Source: Nitrospirota bacterium (GTDB lineage: Bacteria > Nitrospirota > Thermodesulfovibrionia > Thermodesulfovibrionales > UBA1546). Taken from it: DNA of 8,046 bases. Under the pieces are notes generated by a model. It searched no databases, was not told the origin of the DNA, and saw nothing but the letters and a program-made list of their open reading frames with translations. The DNA lies in the NCBI GenBank assembly GCA_004298625.1, contig SCSY01000174.1, positions 1-8,046 of the forward strand, in the 5' to 3' direction. Below are positions 5,984 to 8,046 of the stretch, one piece after another. A program made the position numbers and the translations under genes. Every line of letters begins with the position of its first letter. Within the stretch, counting starts at the first letter, position 1.

Positions 5984-6128
5984 GATGAGTAATAACCCTT
6001 CTCAAAAATTTACAATAGTCGTTGTTGCCGAGCCATGTATGCCCGATTGTTTTCTCTCGATTAATCAATTAGCCCTGTGGTAGACCATAGACCCCGGGGT
6101 AAATTTTTTCAAAGGATTATTACTCATC
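5984..6128. mobile_element. 145-bp MITE-like element with 30-bp terminal inverted repeats
   Basis: The left end (5984-6013, starting GATGAGTAATAA) and the right end (6099-6128, ending TTATTACTCATC) are inverted copies matching at 26 of 30 positions. The outermost 12 bp are perfect and the inner 10 bp (AAAAATTTAC) also match. The 85-bp interior has no credible ORF; it holds GATTAATC (6059-6066) and CCCCGGGG (6092-6099) palindromes. No clear target-site duplication flanks it. The form fits a nonautonomous miniature inverted-repeat transposable element, or a long structured RNA spacer between smpB and ssrA. The long loop and lack of a T-tract argue against a plain terminator. Confidence 0.6.
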
Positions 6129-6173
6129 AGGATATACTTCTACATTTCGGTATGTTTTATAAGGACTAAATCG

Positions 6174-6182
6174 TGTTATAAT
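6174..6182 (+). promoter_or_regulatory. Extended -10 promoter of ssrA
   Basis: TGTTATAAT combines a TGn extension with a perfect TATAAT (6177-6182). The predicted transcript start near 6189 leaves about 11 nt of 5' leader before the mature tmRNA end at 6200, to be removed by RNase P. No good -35 is seen at 16-18 bp, as is allowed for extended -10 promoters. This gives ssrA its own promoter, separate from smpB. Confidence 0.65.
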
Positions 6183-6199
6183 AAAGGTAACTTACAGTC

Positions 6200-6547
6200 G
6201 GGGGCGTAAGGGCTCGACGGGGGTTATGAGGCTCAGGTGGCATGTCGTGGCTCTCCATCACCACGTAAAAAGGTGGAGAAAAACACAAACGCCAACAACG
6301 AACTGGCACTCGCTGCTTAATTAAAGCAGCTCGCTACTCTGAAATCGCCTGTGTTTTGGGGATAGCGACGGACAGCAGGCTGGTCATGGGTCTTTCTCCT
6401 GAACCCATGATGAGACTAAGGGAGATGGGATGATGAAAAGCCCGCCTGCCGGCGGTTAATCATCCGAGATTTAAAGGGCAGGATAAACATGTAGAAGCCT
6501 GAGAGTAGTGCTTTCGGACGCGGGTTCGATTCCCGCCGCCTCCACCA
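6200..6547 (+). ncRNA. ssrA: Transfer-messenger RNA (tmRNA)
   Basis: This RNA rescues stalled ribosomes by adding a degradation tag. The ends pair as a tRNA acceptor stem: GGGGGCG (6200-6206) with CGCCTCC (6537-6543), giving a G:U at the third pair, the alanyl-tRNA synthetase identity element. A discriminator A and an encoded CCA (6545-6547) follow. The D-loop analogue GGCTCGACGGGGG and the T-arm CGGGTTCGATTCCCG are conserved. An H-type pseudoknot PK1 is visible: 6246-6250 with 6261-6265, and 6253-6257 with 6274-6278. The tag ORF follows it at the usual 12-nt spacing. Helix H5 (6312-6318 with 6324-6330) closes around the stop codon. A downstream pseudoknot region includes the small hairpin CCGCCTGCCGGCGG. 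The 348-nt length is normal and the gene is not permuted into two pieces. Confidence 0.97.
6291..6320 (+). other. tmRNA proteolysis tag ORF (ANNELALAA, stop)
   Basis: Reading from GCC at 6291 gives Ala-Asn-Asn-Glu-Leu-Ala-Leu-Ala-Ala then TAA (6318-6320), with a second in-phase-shifted TTAA behind it. With the Ala carried by tmRNA the full tag would be AANNELALAA, ending in the ALAA recognised by ClpXP-type proteases. GCC is chosen as resume codon because it lies 12 nt after PK1 and is preceded by CAAAC, close to the usual UAGUC-like upstream element. An alternative resume two codons earlier (ACA) would add Thr-Asn. Confidence 0.85.
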
Positions 6548-6641
6548 TCCTTCGCCAAGGCTACGGATGGCAAGCCAGCTAAGAAAGTTAAGCTTTAAAA
6601 AGTCAAGTGCGCACGTATAGTGGGGGATAAGAAGGATGGTG
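6543..6641 (+). repeat. Inverted-repeat linker downstream of tmRNA
   Basis: CACCATCCTTC (6543-6553), which contains the tmRNA 3' terminal ACCA, is an exact 11-bp inverted match to GAAGGATGGTG (6631-6641). Inside it, CCATCC (6545-6550) can instead pair with GGATGG (6565-6570), with GCC-AA-GGC (6554-6561) as the tip of that hairpin. GTGCGCAC (6607-6614) is a further palindrome. The linker carries no gene. The two alternative pairings both take in the encoded CCA, so they may affect 3' processing of tmRNA. Confidence 0.6.
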
Positions 6642-6677
6642 TCCTCCATAGCTCAAAGAGCGGCGGAGGACTTTTTT
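6641..6677 (+). terminator. Intrinsic terminator overlapping the GIY-YIG ribosome binding site
   Basis: GTCCTCC (6641-6647) pairs perfectly with GGAGGAC (6665-6671). An inner GCTC/GAGC stem (6651-6654, 6658-6661) closes on AAA, and TTTTTT (6672-6677) follows. It is well placed to end the ssrA transcript 124 nt after the mature end. The 3' arm contains GGAGGA, the Shine-Dalgarno of the next gene, so folding would both end transcription and hide the ribosome site. Confidence 0.75.
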
Positions 6678-6926
6678 ATGAAATACGTTTACTTAATCCG
6701 CAGTATCAGCAATCCGGAACGAAGGTATATTGGGATTACCTCTAATGTTGAAAATCGTATAAATGAACATAATTCCGGAAAATCTTTTCATACTTCAAAA
6801 TTTAAACCGTGGAAATTGATTGCATATGTAGCTTTTGAAAATCACAAAACAGCGATAGAATTTGAGAGATATTTAAAAACCGGATCGGGAATAGCGTTTG
6901 CTAATAGACACTTATGGTGGGCTTAG
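6678..6926 (+). CDS. Small stand-alone GIY-YIG nuclease
   Basis: This 82-residue protein consists of one GIY-YIG nuclease domain: KYVYLIRS (2-9) and RRYIGIT (15-21) give the paired strands with the two catalytic Tyr. Arg27 and His31 (ENRINEHNSG) and Glu61 (AIEFERYLKTGSG) fit the family's active-site helix and metal-binding Glu, so it looks active. Stand-alone members of this size (UrvC-like/UPF0213 type) are widespread and their substrates are mostly unknown. I start at ATG 6678 rather than an in-frame ATG at 6636, because the family begins M-x-Y-V-Y and GGAGGA (6665-6670) lies 7 nt upstream; the longer form would translate the terminator. Placement directly behind a tmRNA 3' end, with a repeat that copies that end, suggests a homing- or cassette-like origin. 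That origin is inference. Confidence 0.88.
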   Translation: MKYVYLIRSISNPERRYIGITSNVENRINEHNSGKSFHTSKFKPWKLIAYVAFENHKTAIEFERYLKTGSGIAFANRHLWWA

Positions 6927-6942
6927 GCCCAGGAGGTAAGAG

Positions 6943-7206
6943 ATGAAAAGGGTAATAATAATCTGCGCAGTCTTAGTCTTCATGATCGCGGCGATGAATG
7001 CCTTTTCAGGCAGCGGTGATGTGGTGAAGGAGAGGTTCCAGGAAAGCGATATCCAGGCATTAAAGGAGCAGGTGAACAAGCTTGAAAGGAAGGTCAGCCG
7101 TCTTGAGAAGATAATCATTCAGAACAATCTTGAAAAGAGGGTGTTTGACCTTGAGAAGAAGCAGATGGAAAAAGACATGAACGAAGGGCTGAAGGCACCT
7201 AAATAA
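6943..7206 (+). CDS. Small secreted coiled-coil protein, function unknown
   Basis: This 87-residue protein has a clear signal peptide: MKRV, a hydrophobic run (IIICAVLVFMIAAM), and a likely cleavage near NAFSGSG (about 20-25). The mature part is almost wholly a charged heptad-like coiled coil (about 32-80), with runs such as LKEQVNKLERKVSRLEKII and VFDLEKKQMEKD. No Cys for lipidation and no enzymatic motif are present. It is probably periplasmic and may oligomerise, but I do not recognise a named family. The start is firm: AGGAGG at 6931-6936 lies 6 nt before the ATG. It begins 16 nt after the GIY-YIG stop and 22 nt before folP, so it may be cotranscribed with either. A small TGGGC-TTAG-GCCCA hairpin (6918-6931) covers the preceding stop codon. 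Confidence 0.75.
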   Translation: MKRVIIICAVLVFMIAAMNAFSGSGDVVKERFQESDIQALKEQVNKLERKVSRLEKIIIQNNLEKRVFDLEKKQMEKDMNEGLKAPK

Positions 7207-7228
7207 GGATTATTTTTTATAGAAAGTT

Positions 7229-8046
7229 ATGAAATTAGTCTGGTCTGATTTTTCATTAGATTTTTCCAAGAGAACTCATATCATGGGAATACTCAATGTT
7301 ACCCCTGATTCATTCTCGGACGGCGGAAAGCATTTTGATAAGTCGTCTGCGATAAGAAGTGCTTATCAGATGGTCGAGGATGGCGCGGACATCATTGATA
7401 TCGGCGGAGAATCAACAAGGCCGGGTTCCGAGCCTGTTCCTCTGGAAGAAGAACTAAGGCGCACGATACCCGTTATAGAGACGATTGCAAAAGATATTAA
7501 AGCGCCAATATCTATTGACACATATAAAGCAGATGTTGCGAAAAGGGCGCTGGATGCAGGAGCTTCAATGGTGAATGATATAAGCGGCATGAGGTTTGAC
7601 CCTGAGATGCCGAAGATTGTCTCTCAATATAAAGTCCCTGTTGTTATCATGCATATTAAAGGCAATCCAAAGACAATGCAGAAAGAACCTGTTTATGAGG
7701 CCTTGATTCCAGAGATTATGGATTACCTGAGAATGAGCATAAGGCTTGCGGTGAAATTTGGGATAGCTGAAGATAAGATAATGATAGACCCCGGCATCGG
7801 ATTTGGAAAGACCTTTGACCATAACCTTGAGATAATAAAAAACCTTAATGAATTTACTCTGCTTGAAAAACCGGTGCTGATAGGGCCTTCAAGGAAGGCG
7901 TTTATAGGCAAAATACTCGATGATGCTTCTGCGTCAGAGCGCCTTGAAGGCACTGCCGCAACAGTTGCAATCTCTATTCTAAGTGGCGCAAATATCATCA
8001 GGGTTCATGATGTTAAGGAGATGAAGAAGGTAGCCCTTGTGACCGA
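7229..8046 (+). CDS. folP: Dihydropteroate synthase, 3' end outside window
   Basis: FolP condenses p-aminobenzoate with 6-hydroxymethyl-dihydropterin diphosphate in folate synthesis, and is the sulfonamide target. The 272 codons seen contain all main TIM-barrel motifs: MGILNVTPDSFSDGG (19-33), DIGGESTRPGSEPV (57-70), SIDTYKADVA (95-104), NDISG (116-120), MHIKGNPKTMQ (141-151), DPGIGFGKT (187-195), GPSRKAFIG (219-227) and RVHDV (258-262). Only the last few residues are cut off by the window edge. MHIKG has Ile where many homologues have Met or Gln, a mild change. The ATG at 7229 has only a weak AGAAAG ahead. An ATG at residue 19 would remove the first strand, so the upstream start is kept. It follows the coiled-coil gene closely and may be read with it. 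Confidence 0.96.
   Translation, partial: MKLVWSDFSLDFSKRTHIMGILNVTPDSFSDGGKHFDKSSAIRSAYQMVEDGADIIDIGGESTRPGSEPVPLEEELRRTIPVIETIAKDIKAPISIDTYKADVAKRALDAGASMVNDISGMRFDPEMPKIVSQYKVPVVIMHIKGNPKTMQKEPVYEALIPEIMDYLRMSIRLAVKFGIAEDKIMIDPGIGFGKTFDHNLEIIKNLNEFTLLEKPVLIGPSRKAFIGKILDDASASERLEGTAATVAISILSGANIIRVHDVKEMKKVALVT

Noticed and set aside
5984..6128. The smpB-ssrA inverted repeat as a simple rho-independent terminator
   Set aside because: The arms are 85 nt apart and no T-run follows the right arm; the arms themselves are A/T-rich at the inner end.
6416..6649. Minus-strand 77-codon ORF with a WWRRRESNPRPKA-type segment
   Set aside because: It is the antisense of the tmRNA 3' domain and its linker. 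This peptide pattern arises from the reverse complement of conserved tRNA-like T-arm and acceptor sequence and is a known annotation artefact.
6636..6677. Upstream in-frame start extending the GIY-YIG protein by 14 residues
   Set aside because: Those codons are the terminator hairpin and T6 tract, there is no good ribosome site ahead, and the family begins at the M-K-Y-V-Y position.
1..8046. CRISPR array or phage/integrase module
   Set aside because: No regularly spaced direct repeats and no cas, integrase or transposase genes are seen; most genes are housekeeping.

Overview
This window looks like a chromosomal segment of a Gram-negative bacterium. It encodes ADP-heptose/LPS inner-core enzymes, diaminopimelate (cell wall and lysine), queuosine and folate biosynthesis genes, and the trans-translation pair smpB-ssrA. 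Gene style and mixed base composition suggest a Nitrospirota (Thermodesulfovibrio-like) or Desulfobacterota-type organism. That placement is an impression from memory, not something the sequence proves.

Left half (1-4184, all on the minus strand, so read from right to left): a bifunctional heptosyltransferase/heptose-bisphosphate phosphatase fusion (waaF-gmhB type), then dapB, then a small DUF5678-type protein with its own promoter. After these come a 32-codon remnant that looks like the N-terminus of a retropepsin-like aspartic protease, an RDD-family membrane protein, a HicB/HicA toxin-antitoxin pair with its own putative -10, and the 5' end of a family 2 glycosyltransferase that runs off the left edge. 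From DUF5678 to the RDD gene the reading frames are nested by TGATG and ATGA overlaps. Together with the hicBA cassette, this makes 208-1752 an accessory patch between the housekeeping genes and a surface-glycan gene.

Middle (4185-5969): an 81-bp divergent intergenic region with a long interrupted palindrome leads into queE (plus strand). queE converges on a Nudix hydrolase gene (minus strand) across a small cluster of GTGTCAG repeats. The Nudix gene and smpB then diverge from a 60-bp region in which each ATG lies 5-7 nt after a -10-like hexamer and has no Shine-Dalgarno, which suggests leaderless transcripts.

Right half (5970-8046, plus strand): between smpB and ssrA lies a 145-bp element bounded by 30-bp imperfect terminal inverted repeats, resembling a MITE. 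The ssrA (tmRNA) gene follows, with an extended -10 promoter, a G3:U acceptor stem, a pseudoknot PK1, a tag ORF coding ANNELALAA, and an encoded CCA. Immediately after it comes a structured 130-bp linker whose 11-bp inverted repeat includes the tmRNA 3' end. The linker ends in a hairpin plus T6 that looks like an intrinsic terminator, yet it contains the Shine-Dalgarno of a small GIY-YIG nuclease gene. A short secreted coiled-coil protein and the start of folP (open at the right edge) complete the window.

The most interesting places are the tmRNA/GIY-YIG junction (6537-6926), the inverted-repeat element splitting smpB from ssrA (5984-6128), and the protease remnant nested between DUF5678 and RDD genes (1463-1752).
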